Assembly: GCF_004210375.1 (NCBI RefSeq)
Contig: NC_134829.1
Coordinates: 30,520,034-30,584,033, forward strand
Reading direction: 5' to 3'
Source of the DNA: Tachypleus tridentatus
Lineage: Eukaryota; Arthropoda; Merostomata; Xiphosura; Limulidae
Length of the DNA: 64,000 nt
The notes under the pieces are model-generated. The model worked only from the letters and a program-made list of their open reading frames with translations, was not told the DNA's origin and searched no databases. Each line of letters opens with the position of its first letter. Position 1 is the stretch's first letter. The translations under genes were made by a program, and so were the position numbers. This document shows positions 26,051-39,038 of the stretch, one piece after another.

Positions 26051-26424
26051 TGCAGTATTTATTACATTTAGAATTTATTACATTTACCAAACAGGTAAGT
26101 TTCAGACTCTTTTAAGTAAAAAATACACATTAGTAATGGACAGCCCCCCAGTGACACAGCGATACAAACCATAAGTATACAATAATGTTTAATTCCGAAC
26201 AAACAAATAATGGATATTTGGAGGATTGGTTCTTCGTATTTGAAAATTATGCTTGTACTATATAAGTTATACACAATCTTTAAAAATCATAACTTTCCCA
26301 CAGTTTTGATTTATACTCATAGGCTGATATAAATATAAGTTAGAGTGGTTACTATGATCATTATGATAAAACCTGAAGCTTGTACAAATATACAGGTCAG
26401 CGTACATCTGAAGCCTAGTGAGCT

Positions 26425-27345
26425 ATGTTCATCTAATCAAGGTTGCTTACCTCTAAGAAGAGGTCAAGTGAGTCTATATGAACAACTTGTCCAACTGTTG
26501 ACAAGGGTGAAATGTGTGAACCTAAACAGCTCATCCTACTTCTGTTAAGAGAATATGTGTCCACACCACAACTAATCCTAATGTTAACGAGGGATGAAAT
26601 GTGTGAACCTAAACAGCTCATCCTACTTCTGTTAAGAGAATATGTGTCTGCATAACAACTAATCCTAATGTTAACAAGGAATGAAATGTGTGAACCTAAG
26701 CAGCTCATCCTACTTCTGTTAAGAGAATATGTGTCTGCATAACAACTAATCCTAATGTTAACAAGGAATGAAATGTGTGAACCTAAGCAGCTCATCCTAC
26801 TTCTGTTAAGAGAATATGTGTCCACACAACAACTAATCCTAATGTTAACAAGGGATGAAATGTGTGAACCTAAACAGCTCATCCCTATTTGTGTTAAGAG
26901 AAAATGTGTCTTCATAACAACTAATCCTAATGTTGACAAGGAATGAAATGTGTGAACCTAAGCAGCTCATCCTACTTCTGTTAAGAGAATATGTGTCCAC
27001 ACAACAACTAATCCTAATGTTAACGAGGGATGAAATGTGTGAACCTAAGCAGCTCATCCTACTTCTGTTAAGAGAATATGTGTCCACACAACAGCTAATC
27101 CTAATGCTAACGAGGGATGAAATGTGTGAACCTAAACAGCTCATCTTACTTTTAATAATGAAATGTGTATCTATTTAATAACTCATCCTGCTGCTTATAA
27201 GAAATGGTATCTCTCTTCGTAAGCAACTGATTCTACTTCTGATGAGAACACAGAGTACTAATCCTACCTATAGTAAGGGGTGACGTTGGTGACATAGACA
27301 ACTTATCCTACCTCTGATAAGGGTGAAGTGTGTGTACGTATAACA
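26425..27345 (+). repeat. 87-bp tandem array (dimer of about 43 bp)
   Basis: Eight well-kept units start with AATGTGTGAACCTAA at 26511, 26598, 26685, 26772, 26859, 26947, 27034 and 27121, with degenerate units on both sides. Spacing is 87 bases except one of 88. The two halves are related: TGTGTGAACCTAAACAGCTC versus TGTGTCCACACAACAACTAA, each followed by ATCCTA and TTAA. Because 87 is a multiple of three, both strands hold long repetitive open frames of 29-residue periods. These are not taken as genes. Confidence 0.92.
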
Positions 27346-29349
27346 TAATAATCTATTTCAAAGTGGTTAGCTTGAATACAAGCCAGCATAGTGACAGCAC
27401 AAAAGTGAACAGTTCTTTCACTAAAGACAATACAATATCGAGAGATGTGAGTTCTTTTTTGAAATTACTCGTACAAAAGAAGGCTGTATAAAGTTCTATA
27501 TTTATAAACACTTGTAGAGCTGCATGAAATAAGTGTAAGGTTTCACATGAAATAGACACGCAGAAAAATTACATGGTAAATAAAAATATTTTTTGAGCAC
27601 ACATATGTATACTTTTTCGAGCGAAGTATAATGTTAATCGTACCTCCTAAACTTTCTGATCGGACACATCGTTTACACATTTTATTACACAATTAAATAG
27701 TTCAGTTTTTGATTATACTTCTGCGAAAAGTTTTTGAATTATTAAATAATGCTTTATTTAATTATTTATGTATATTAAATTGGCAAATAAATGAGCATTC
27801 TAAATGAGTTATCATGAAATTTGACGAAGTCTTAACATATAAATTTGTGAATTTCTAAACCAAAGAACCAGTAATTCGTTACACACTGGTTGTATTGTTA
27901 TACTGATTTTACTGATGGTTACTTATGAAAAATAAGTAAATGTTAATTCCTTTAATAAAATTGATATCTTATATTCTGAAATCAAATCATCCTTTAAACT
28001 TGAAATGAATAAATAATTATCATCTTTAATAACATCTTTACAGCGAGAGATATTTCTTCACGCGCATTGAAGTGTACTTTTAAAATGTAGCTGAAAATGC
28101 AAGAAGGAAATAATATCAAGAGATATCTGAAAACACATTAATGTGTTGTAACTGACATTAACTTTGCATATAGACATGTCAGAGATGTATTATTTTAAAC
28201 AAAGGACGAGCAGCTCAACACAAAAACTACACTGAATAGACATTTTATTATCCATTTCTGGATCATATAGTGAAACAATAAAGTATGAATTTTAGCTAAA
28301 GGATGTTTTAAACATAGCAGGACTCTATTATTTCATTCTGTACTAAAATAAAACAACCTTTAAACATGTAACTCAAATCACTCAAAAAACATTAATCTCA
28401 GAAACAAACTGAAAAAATGCGGTTACGCGTTTCGTCATGCGAAACGAATGGCTTTGATGTCTTCTCATAAATCACGTTTCACTATCTTTTTTTTTTTTTT
28501 TTTTGCAATGGTGTAACATAAAGTTTTGTGAAAATTGCATCAGCTACTTGTTCTTGGTCGGGTTGTTCCAGCAATCCGCTGGAGGTTGTGTTACGGTGCC
28601 AAGAATGGTTTGGAACAAGAGTTGAGCTCTTTGATTAGTTTTAAAAGAACTAGGCAGATTGGGTTACAACATACAAATACTCAGTTAAAACGCTATTTGT
28701 TTAGGAAGTTTATGTAACAGCTCATCCGGCTTGATATTGATCGAAGGGCCTCATTGAAAATGAGGTAGAATAGATCTTTTATAGAAGGAATGTTATTACC
28801 GACTTTACTTACCGGAAAATTAATCCCATGTCTAACCAGTAAAGCATAATGTAGACTAACTTATTATAAGGCTAATGAGATTTAGCTTCACACCTATTAA
28901 CAGCTAACGAATCGTGTTTTACCACATTAGATGCTATTCGCTAGTTTTAAGGAAAATGACTTTGGAACAAAAGAGAAAATACTATTTCAAGAAATGACAC
29001 TAATCAAAATGGTATAAAGCAGGTGATTGAAACATAATGCATAAATCATAACGCAACATTTTATTAAGTTAACTCGATATCTTCAGCTCTAAGAGTTTTA
29101 TTTCTCCACTTGAGGACACCTAGTTAACTTGTTTAAAGGCTGTGTTATACTTAGTTACTCTTTTAGAATTAGTCGGTTTAAACCACTTTTACACTTTCAG
29201 CTTTTTCAAATACAAATAGAAAACATTCTAATTATAATTTTATATTATTCTTAGACTTAAATTGTTAAATTATTTTTAATATTACGTCGTAGTTCTATTT
29301 TATTTTAAACGCTGTTTGACTTTTTTGGTATTTCTTGTTTACGAAAACT
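27346..29349. other. no gene recognised
   Basis: AT-rich, with a run of about 21 T near 28484-28504 that could be the A-tail of a reverse-oriented retroelement. The 60-codon frame at 28535-28717 is not recognised. Confidence 0.6.
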
Positions 29350-29412
29350 TAAACTGAGTCTCTTGTGTTAGCGATATGTCTGCGGAATTACAACACTAAA
29401 ATCCGGAGTTTG
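29350..29412 (+). mobile_element. short SINE family B fragment
   Basis: Head part only: GTTAGCGATATGTCTGCGGA and ACACTAAAATCCGGAGTTTG. It ends where the second CR1-like LINE begins. Confidence 0.55.
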
Positions 29413-29469
29413 ATGTTAACGAAATTATAATTACAGGGTAATTAAGTTTAAGTTGTATACATTAGAAAA

Positions 29470-31640
29470 TGTTAAAACCAAATCATGAGGGAGACAAGTT
29501 TTTAAAAATTGTTCGGGGTGGTTTTCTTCACCAATTGATCAGTGGTCCTACTAGGAATAATGCTATTTCAGTTTCATTGTTAACTTCTAATGTAGAAGTG
29601 GTTGATAAGGTTTGGATTGTGAAACAACTACATGTAAGTGAAAGTGGTCATTGCTGAATTAGGTTTGATTACTTGGAGATAAGGAGTAACGAAATGTTTC
29701 AAGTTTTAAAAAGGAATGAGATAAGATTTATCTTGTGAATTGGACAACTAAGTCAACTGGGTACCTATCAAGTGTAGAAAACTTGTACAAAATAAGCATG
29801 TTCTTCACAGCAAAAAAAAAAGAGATGTCTACAAGTAAAATATTCCAGATAAAGAGCAGAAAAGACTAAACTAATAAAAACATGAATTTAAGAACCTTAA
29901 CTTGACTGCAATGACGAGGGATTTTGAGAATTATAAAAGATTAAGAGAGTTGGTTAAATTGCAAATAAGAAATCGAGAACTACATGAAAAAAGTTGTCTG
30001 AAAGCGTGAAAATTAATAGTTATGATTCCTTTACACACGTTAAAGGTAAACAATATGTTAAGATGGTAACAGGCCTTTGAAGAATGATAGAAGAATCAAC
30101 ATACCTTATGATCATGAGATGGCCTGATCTTGAAATTCTACTTTATCGTCAGCTTTTGTTGTGAAGATTTAAAAAAATATTTCTGATCCTGAATAGTTGC
30201 TGGATGGAAGCAAGATTCAACAAGATGATCACATGAATTCTGAGCTTATTGAGAAAACAATGGGAAATTTAAGCAATGATACTATTATTTGGACAGATGA
30301 TATTATTTGGACAGATGATATTTTCCTAAGGGCTTCGAAGGAGGTTAAGCATTAAACATGTGAACCACTTGTTTTCTAAATCCTTGATTAATGGACAGGA
30401 AATTGAAAGTTGGCTAATGTTACTCCTTTTTTCAAGGAAGGTGTTAACCTTCTTCCCAGTAATTATAGGCCTGTTACTCTTATGTCGGTGATGGGAAAAA
30501 ATTGTGAAAGTCAGATATAAGATGCTATGCCGAGCCATTTAACAAAGTTCAAAATTTTGTCGGATACTCGACATGGTTTCAATAGAGAAAAATATTGCTT
30601 TACTAATCTTTTTGGCATCCTTTGAAGATATTACTGCTTGTGTAGTTCAGGGTAAGGATGTAGGTTTGATGCAACCGGATTTTCAAAAAACAATATACGA
30701 GATGCTGTTTGTAAAAAAAAATGTCTTTGTAGTTGTTGAGGATAAGTTAGTAAATTGGATGGACGGAAGACAGCAAAAGGTTGTAACAAATGGAATTCAC
30801 TCAAACTGAATTAATGCTGTAAGTGGAGTACGTAAGGGCTTAGAGTTAGGACCTTTGCTCTTATTTGATTTGAATGAATGATATAGATAAAGGAAGAGTC
30901 AATGAATTATTTAAATTTCCTGATGATATTAAGGTCTTGAGGATTGGTATATGTGAAGATGCTGCTGCTTTAATAAAAGATATGAATTATTTGATGAGTT
31001 GAGCGAATAAATGGCAGATGGCTTTTAATAAAAGGTAATGCATATGGATTATCATAATTTGAATTATAAATATAATTTGTATGGGAATAATTTTAACAGC
31101 GTCATGAAAGAAAATATTTTGGTGTAATAGTTGATCAGTCTCTAAAGCCATCCAAGCAGTTTGTTATTGCTAGTGGTAGAGGAAATAGGATTTCAGGCTG
31201 TTTCATTAGGAATATTGAATATAATAGGTTGTTGGTGATATCACATTTGGAGTATCTTTTTCAGTGTTAAGCTCCTTACTTCAGAAAGGACATCGAATTT
31301 TGGAAAAGGTTCAGAGGAGGGTTATTAGAATAATACTTGAAAAGAAAAGATTGTCATAATAGAACACGTTAAGATCTTTGAAACCGTTTTCTCTTAAAAA
31401 CGAAGATAAGAATTGGAGGTGATCTGATTGAGGTGTTTAATGGTGTGGATCGAACTGATAGTGTTGAGGAAGAATCTTCCTTCGTATTTAATGGGCGATT
31501 ATTTGCACATTTGTTATATTGGTGTACAGCAAATATGTAAACAGCTTCACATGATTTACAAGTTAGTCTAGAGCTTATGAAAAATATTCTCTCTCAGTAA
31601 GATCTGTAATAAGTTTGATATATGTAATATAGCTTTTCCC
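29470..31640 (+). mobile_element. CR1-like LINE fossil, longer copy
   Basis: Second and longer copy of the CR1-like LINE. It starts inside the endonuclease (GFLHQLISGPTRNNAI near 29516-29563), runs through the linker, and has the RT segments near 30240-31000. It then reaches the thumb and C-terminal region (LGVIVDQSLKPSKQ-like near 31120, RGDLIEVFNGVDRTD near 31415-31455, and VEEES). A degraded catalytic region with DDIKVLRIG and WQMAFNK lies near 30925-31030. Frame breaks and stops are spread throughout. No 3' tail is clear. Confidence 0.82.
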
Positions 31641-32875
31641 TCAAATATAACAATTTGGTTTCTTACAAGAAAAATAATTTCATTAGATTTCTTTGTTTAA
31701 CTTTTCTGATTTAAGACACTGTATGAAATTTTGGTTTATGGTCATTATAGTATGGTTTCCTTATTTTAGCACTTTGCTTTTAAAACTGTATCGAAATTCT
31801 TTCCATCATCAAAGCTCTGCAACATATAATGGAATTAGCTTTTGGGAATTCTCATAAGAAAAAGTAAGTTAATGTTTAATCCTATAATTATTAATGGGGT
31901 TCTTGTATCTCATCAATTAAAAAAGTTCCTAGTTTGTTTATTTATCATATTGCTTGTGGGTCCAATAATTCAGTAATTTTGAGGTTTCTATAATGTACGA
32001 GTTGCACAAAATAATTTAAAATGTACAATCAGTATTCAGTTTAGTCTCAGCATTTACTTCTTGGATCCCAGTGTGTATGTTACATAAAAACTGAGTGATT
32101 TCGTCAAGTATGTTTTGCTAATTTCTTTACACTGATTGTTGTAACAAATAAAAACACAAATTACTTAACCCTTTGAACCCTACAAGCTAGAAATCCAGCC
32201 TAATGGAGAGGTGTATGTGCCCGAAAGGCCAGTTTTCCAACTTGACCATCTACCAGTATAACATGGCAGGTCAGTAAAGTTGCCAGTGCTAAATTATTGC
32301 TTACTTGGCACACACCTCGGAGTCTACTGGAATTTCTTTTCTAAAAGTAGACTGACTCTTAGTTGTTGTTGCATTTACAGTTTGAAAGTGAAAGTAATTT
32401 TTAACATTTTAAGGATATTTTAACATTATGCACCTCTTAAAATTTCATTTTTTTACATTCACAATTTAATTAACCAATCTTACAATCAATGAATGCCAGG
32501 GAAATTAGCATCAACATTTACATTGTATTTCAAAGTATTGTATTATTTAAGCTTTAATTCCTCTATTTTAAAATGAAACCTTAAAGAAAAAATTCTTAAT
32601 CTTCCAAGTAACTGCAGACTTTACAGAACTTTTAAATTTATAATTTGAATACTTCTTGAGGTACTCTAGCCTTCCAGGTATAAATAAATTATAGGTTAAT
32701 TTATTTATTTTCACATTCTTCTTTCAAGTTTGTAGGTCATGTTTGGAGAAAAATTACTTTGAACTCTTGATATGTTCACTTTCTATGTATAGAATGTTAA
32801 TTGTTCATCTTATTATACTAAGTTGAGCTAAATATTTGTAAACAATAGAAAAATCACATTTTAAAATATCTTCCA
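31641..32875. other. no gene recognised
   Basis: AT-rich DNA. Searched by eye for earlier mitofusin exons; none seen. Confidence 0.65.
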
Positions 32876-33150
32876 GGCCAAGTATTGCTTAAGATACTCG
32901 ACTCATAATCCAAAGGTTGTGGGTTCGAATCCCCGTCACACCAAACATGCTTGCCTTTTCAGCTGTGGGAGCATTAAATTGTAACAGTCAATCCCACTAT
33001 TTGTTGGTAAAAGAGTAGCCCAAGAGCTGGTAGTGGGTGGTGATGACTAGCTGCCTTCCCTCTAGTCTTCCACTGCAAAATTAGGACAACTATCATAGAT
33101 ATCCTGGTGTAGTTGTGCACGAAATTCAAGCCAAACCAGAACAAACCCAA
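32876..33150 (+). mobile_element. SINE family A
   Basis: Forward copy with a diverged start, then GTGGGTTCGAATCCCCGTCA, CACCAAACATGCTTGCC, body blocks and an AAACCAGAACAAAC tail. Confidence 0.9.
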
Positions 33151-33440
33151 TAGATGTTTTGAAATTGGTGTGAAAAATTCCAGAGAGAACTCTTCAAACT
33201 ACTCTTAGCATTGTTACTATTTTTTTTCTTGTTAACACTTGAGCATTGTTTCTCACAAATAAGGATGTTAGTGAGAAAGACAATTACATTGTATTTAGGT
33301 TTTAGCTTTATAGTTCAGTTAATTATGTTACTTGTGTGTAGTAGGATAACATCCTAACATTCTGACAAAGGCTAAAGAATCTTTGCCTGTTATACCCTGA
33401 TATTGCCTTAGAGTTCCCATTGACTTGCGTTGCAATAAGT

Positions 33441-33721
33441 TTGTTTTTTGTTTGTTTGTTTGTTTTTTGGAATTTCGCACAAAGCTACTTGAGGGCTATC
33501 TGTGCTAGCCGTACCTAATTTAGCAGTGTAAGACTAGAGGGAAGGCAGCTAGTCATCACCACCCACCATCAACTCTTGGGCTACTCTTTTACCAACGAAT
33601 AGTGGGATTGACCTTAACATTATACGCCCCCACGGCTGGGAGGGCGAGCATGTTTAGCGCGACACGGACGCGAACCCGCGACCCTCAGATTACGAGTTGC
33701 ACGCCTTACGCGCTTGGCCAA
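33441..33721 (-). mobile_element. SINE family A with exact target-site duplication
   Basis: Reverse copy flanked by the exact 10-base duplication TGCAATAAGT at 33431-33440 and 33722-33731. The head is of the GGTTCGCGTCCGTGTCGCGC type, and the first bases of the head are missing. Confidence 0.95.
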
Positions 33722-33731
33722 TGCAATAAGT

Positions 33732-35217
33732 AATAATCTTAAAGGACAGAAAAGGGGAAAAAAAACCATAAAAAGTAAACTCATTATTAAGAATATAATC
33801 AAAATAAGATTTATTAAGATTATTCGACCACAAGTTGAAACGTATTTACATTTTTTTGTATTTTAATATTTATGTTTTATTCACACATTGGTGACAGTAC
33901 CTAAAATTTTTAGAATTTAGGTACAAGTAACTAAAATAGAGAAAAACAAGTTTTTAATTAAAACAGTCTCATTCATTTTGTACAAAATACTTATAATCTT
34001 GGACAAAATTTCCCATTTTGTTTTCAAGATATATTAAAAAAAGCCAAGAGGTACTGAAGTAACCAAATGGGTTCAGCCCTGTTAAGATGTCACATTGGTT
34101 TTGAAGTAAAAATTTTGAAATAAGCAACACATAAACCTAAGGCTTGGTTTCAAAGATTGTGGGTTTTGAAAAGGAAGTTATCACGCATATAAAGAAACAA
34201 ATCAGTGATGAAATATGTGAATGTTTTATTATTTCAGCCAATCTTGCAGCTAAATCTAACTTACTAAACTAAGTTTTTTGTAAATCAAATAAATAATTGA
34301 AATAGTAATGCCTGATCACAAAATATATTCTATAAATTCTGCTGTGTAGGAAATTACCAGTTTAATTCCTCTACATTTTAATATATAAACAAAAGTAAAA
34401 ATCATGTTTTTTTAATGTATGGAATATTTTAATCATTTTTACCATCTCATCTAAACTAAATAAAACTATATTGCCATTTGAAAGATCCTTTAAGAATATA
34501 TACTATCAAGAGTTGGCAATTACTTGTGAGTTTGTTAAATCTTTCTTAACTTCATTTTGACTAGCAGTTTTTTACAAGTTAAACACAACATATAATTGAG
34601 AATAAAACGTTTATTTTAAAACCATATCTTGTTAATTGTGTTTGTTAAGACTACATGTTTAATAAAATTAAGTATAATCTTTCATGGTACTTGTGTTTGT
34701 TGTTTCATGCATACTTTACTTTGTACAGTTCACACTTTTCTTGCATCTGTAACTAATTTAGTTAAGAATGCCCCTTAGCATAAAAATCCTCATGTGTTCG
34801 TGTTTTTATACACACACACACACTTCTGTAAACAATACAATCTTTTTTTTTCACAAATAGTTAACAATAAAATGCATACAAGCTAAACACACTATAATTG
34901 GTCATTGTTGCTGATTAAGCAGGAAGAAAAGGTGAACCAGAATTATGTGAAACTGTGTACCTGAACTTAGTGTTTTGAGTTTTTGTACAGTTTGTGCTAT
35001 TGTTTAGAGAAAAATGGAAGGGAGGTACACATCCTAATGTAAATTGTTTTTCACGTAGTAAAAGTTTATTATAAAAGCACCACATTATCACAAGTTTTGC
35101 CTTAGAATGTCAATTTTGTATTTAACAAAGTTATAGAAGAAAGATGATGACTTATTTTTTGCAGAGCTTACTTGTTGTTGAAGTGTATCATACAACATGC
35201 ACCTCAACATCTATTAC
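33732..35217. other. no gene recognised
   Basis: AT-rich, with a short AC run near 34811-34822. No mitofusin-like coding block seen. Confidence 0.65.
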
Positions 35218-35462
35218 TGTCTGATGTAAAACTCAGGCACTTTAATCGCACCCTTTGGGCCACAGGATCAAATTCTGTACCTGAATGTGCTTGCTCTTTT
35301 CTACTGTGGGATCATTATAATATGACAATCACTTTTGACATTTATTAATGAAGAATTGGTAGACGGTGTTACCTAGCTGCTTTTCTGTCTGGTCTTTCAC
35401 TTCAAAATTAGGAATGGCTACCACAGGTAGCCCTAAAGTGGTTTGGGCACAGCTGAAAAAAC
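35218..35462 (+). mobile_element. SINE family A, old copy
   Basis: Highly diverged forward copy recognised by ordered blocks: CTGTGGGATCATTATAATAT, GGTGTTACCTAGCTGCTTTT, AAATTAGGAATGGCTACCAC and AGGTAGCCCTAAAGTGG. Confidence 0.65.
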
Positions 35463-36431
35463 AGACAGTGAAATAAACAGGTACAACATAAACCTTTTCA
35501 CACTTGTGCTAGCAGCAGTATTATAGTTCAGGAAAATGCAAGAATATGAATAATAGTAACCTACTACTTTACATAAGGAAGCAGTTATTTCACTAAAAAG
35601 ACAATTTTCACAACAGTTAACTTAAAGGCAAATTTATTTGGAAAAGCTACACACATTAAAGTACAATTTTAAGGTTAAATAGATACACTCTGAGAACATT
35701 TCCTGGTCAGTTTGTAAACATTGCATAAAAATGGAGATGGCATTTTTTGTTAATTTATTCAAAGAAATTAGTGATATCAGTTGTTAATGTGAGATTTACT
35801 TAATATCTATAATCTTTTCATCTATTGTACTTATTCCAAAAGTGTATGTGAATCATGAGACTTTTTTCATTTAAAATTATAATTTTGAACCATTTTTATC
35901 TTTTTTATTTCTAATTATTTATTTATTTAAGAACTTTAACCATTTTTTACTTTTAAATTTTTATTATTTGCATAGTTTATTTTTTTGGAAGACGTAAAGT
36001 TCATTTTAGGTTATTGGTCTTTATAAAGTTTTTTAAGACCAACAATTGCATGGGAAAAATGTGAGATTTTTGTACTTAGCACGCAGTTTTCTACTTAGCA
36101 CGTAGTTTTCTGTCTTGGATTATTTCATTTATATTCTACTAGTGAAGTATTATTTGTATTGCTTTTAAGAAATCAAATGGAAAATTTTTATAATATCAAT
36201 AAAAATTAATATTTATTTAAGATTTATTTTTGGTGACTATTAGTGTTTATCTATTGTTACATGGGTGTAACTTATCAAAGTAGTTTGAAAAGGTAAGACA
36301 TAAATCTCTGTATGAGTTTTATTTTCTAATGTTTTGTACCATTTTGCTTGTTTTCAGCATTAGATTATGTTATAGTTGCTTTTATAAATTTTTCCTTATG
36401 GAATTAAACAATATTTTGTATTATTCCCCAG
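35463..36431 (+). other. probable mitofusin intron
   Basis: Sequence up to the acceptor at 36430-36431. The open frame beginning at 36329 is intronic before 36432. Confidence 0.75.
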
Positions 36432-36628
36432 CAAGGGTGTCTTCTTTGTTACCTCAGGAATATAGGCAACAGATGACCAATATAATGCCTCGTCACAACT
36501 TTGAAGTTCTTTATCGATTAAATTGTGACAGTCTATGCTCTGACTTCCAAGAATGTTTGGAGTTTCAATTCTCCCTGGGACTTGTGTCATTAATGAAACG
36601 TTTTCTTGGCCCAAGGAACACTAAACAA
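36432..36628 (+). CDS. Marf: mitofusin, internal exon (post-GTPase linker)
   Basis: First recognisable exon of a mitofusin, the dynamin-like GTPase of the mitochondrial outer membrane that drives mitochondrial fusion. The exon reads as 65 codons after a split first codon. It contains LYRLNCDSLCSDFQE and FLGPRNTK, closely matching the vertebrate MFN2 stretch with NCDKLCADFQED and NRFLGPKN. It is bounded by a ttattccccag acceptor and a gtaaga donor and ends in phase 0. The GTPase domain and HR1, which should come earlier, were not found upstream in this window. Identification is strong because the following exons continue the same protein in order. Confidence 0.93.
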
Positions 36629-37068
36629 GTAAGAGATTGTTAGTATTGATAGCTCTGCTGTTGTATAAATTTTAGGAGCTTATAAGTGTAAAGTACTTGA
36701 ATATTTATATCATGTTGGAGTACATGACTATTCTCAGCTATTTGCGTTGTGTGTATTTTAATTATTCTAAATTTTGGGCTCTTGTATTTATGGCTGAACA
36801 TGTTTAACCATTTAATTGTATTATTTTGTATATTAATTTGAAGTTTTAAACACTACACAGTATGTGAGGTGTAATATTTTGTTTTTTTCAAAGTATTGGA
36901 CTGTTTTAGTCAAAAAGCCATTTTACCAGTGGTTGTAAGTATTTGTTAGTTTACCTGTTTCATCAAAAAAGTTGTAATTACTCAAACACACACAAACTTG
37001 GTTTGCCTGTCTCATTCAAAAACTATTCCAAGGAGAATTATATTAGATTGTTGGTTTTCTCTTCTTAG

Positions 37069-37224
37069 ATACCTCGCCCCATTGGCATCACTCACCAGTC
37101 ACCTAGTACTGAAGTGAAACAGTTTTTTCAGCCCTCATCAGACTATTTGTCAATAGTCCAACAAATAGCACTTCTGTCACCAACTTCACAGACAGCTGTG
37201 GGTACTCTTGTTGTAGGAGGATTT
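37069..37224 (+). CDS. Marf: mitofusin, internal exon (pre-membrane linker)
   Basis: Second mitofusin exon found, 52 codons, phase 0 at both ends (cttcttag acceptor, gtaagt donor). It starts IPRPIG and ends TAVGTLVVGGF, corresponding to the MFN2 region with RPIPLTP and GILVVGGVVWK. The variable middle is rich in Ser, Gln and Pro, as in other mitofusins. The last residues are the beginning of the first membrane segment, which continues in the next exon. The reading frame is intact. Confidence 0.93.
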
Positions 37225-38115
37225 GTAAGTTTTTGTACTATGTTTTCATGATGTCAAGACATGTTAGTCCAATTAAATTTTTAAAACCTTTACTACCTTA
37301 ACCACATACATGTAGTTAGATTCTGTGGACATTAGCATATAAGTTTGACTCATTGACACTTACACTTGGTTGTGATAAATTACAAATTATAACAAAAGAC
37401 AAAGTAAAAATGACCAGTATAAACTATTTAAATCACAGCATAATATTTTTTCTCTAGAACTTCACCTTATGACTAACCATTGTTGCTGAAAACTGTGAGA
37501 GGATTTAATTATTAATTCACTTTAATATACAGCTAAAGTATGTTACATTAACCACCAAAATTAATCTTTAGGAGATATGCGAAATCCTAATGTGTCTATG
37601 TGTAATGCTTCATCTCTAGCTGTCTAAAAATTATTCACAATGGATCTTAGTGTGCAACATTGCATTGTGTCAATCCTTTTGCACTAGTAACTAGGACATT
37701 CAAAAAAATTTATGGTATGTTAATTAGGTACAATATAATTATGTAAAAGAAGTGCATCAGACTCTCCATTTTATTTTTAGTACTAGTGTTGAAATTTCAG
37801 AACAAATCAGTTTTCAGTAAGCAAAGATGATAAATTATAACCAACATTTTTAGATCTTCACACTTATTTTACACAGTTCTGTATGTGTACTAATATTATG
37901 AATTTCTGGAAATTATAAAATATTTTTAATTTTTATGCTCTTGTTTGATATCAAAATGTAGGCATGCTTTTACAAAACAAACATTCTTGTAAACTGAACA
38001 TGTCTCGTCATCATGGATTTCTACACCAAATCTGTAGTGGAGAAAAAAGGTTTGGCTGAAATGTAGCAATAAAGCTTCTAGCTGTTTTTCTTATCAATGT
38101 CTTCACTCTTTGTAG

Positions 38116-38312
38116 TTAGTTTGTACAGTTGGCTGGAAGATCATAGTACTGACAGCGGGTATTTATGGGTTATTATATGCATATGAGTGGCTAACATGGA
38201 CAAACAAGGCTAAAGAACGTGCTTTCAAGAAACAATACGTCAACCATGCTACCCGTAAGCTGAAATTAATAGTTGACTTGACTAGTGCCAACTGCTGTCA
38301 CCAAGTTCAACA
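38116..38312 (+). CDS. Marf: mitofusin, exon with membrane segments and start of HR2
   Basis: Third mitofusin exon, about 65 codons plus two bases (tttgtag acceptor, gtaagag donor). It completes the paired hydrophobic membrane segments ([20 protein letters not shown]) and then has the highly conserved [17 protein letters not shown], as in MFN2 [17 protein letters not shown]. It ends with SANCCHQVQ, the start of the HR2 coiled-coil region used for tethering of mitochondria. The split codon CA|G joins correctly to the next exon to give QQELS. Confidence 0.95.
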
Positions 38313-39038
38313 GTAAGAGCAACTTCTTTTGTCCATAAGACAAATAAATTGGATATAAATTCACATCTTCAGAATTTGCATCTATGTAATGGAAGAACAT
38401 GAATTTCAAAATTGTTTACTATTTTAATGTTTTAATGTCTAATACAAAATATTATGTCCTTTATCTTGCCTAGAAATATTGGAAAAGCAGTGGAATTTCA
38501 GAAAGAATATATTGTCTAAGAATTTTTCACAATAGCGTTTAAGATAGTTATTTCTGAAAAAGTATAGGTGGCAAGTTGATATTCTGTTTCATTATTTTTT
38601 GATAAAAGTGTTTTGTTTCTCAAGAGTACTTGTGTTAATACAATTGCAATAACAAAATATAAACTTTCAACTGGAACAATACATTCATTTGTTTTGTATT
38701 TGATATTTGTGACTCACTTTTAACTAAGGTTTTGTATTGTGTCAGAATCATTACTTGTGTTTTGTAAACTTTCTCAGTATAAATGACAAACATTTTGTTA
38801 AGATAAACAACTGGTAAAAGAAGAATATTGTATCTGCATTAAGGGCTATAGATATATTGTAATGTAAAAAAATATATTACTAGAAAAAGAATCCCAGCAC
38901 TTTTAATGTCAATGAAATATTTTTTTTTTAGTTTTTTTTTGTAATGATACTTTTGAATTATCATAATACAACAGAAATTTCAGAAGGTCTGCTTTCAGGT
39001 TTACTGAGTAGCTTGCAGAAAGAAATTTTTGGTTACAG

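Noticed and set aside
26433-27178. Long open frames of 29-residue repeats on both strands (168 and 99 codons minus, 82 codons plus)
   Set aside because: They arise because the tandem unit is 87 bases. Both strands are open, and the frame shifts where one unit is 88 bases. No start context or splice signals.
28484-28720. Processed pseudogene marked by a T run and a 60-codon frame
   Set aside because: The T run alone is not enough. The frame matches nothing I recognise and no target-site duplication is evident.
33620-33802. 60-codon minus-strand frame beginning MIIFLIMSLLFMVFF
   Set aside because: Runs into the SINE head (RRATRNLRVAGSRP is the translated tRNA-like part); the same peptide type appears at other SINE copies.
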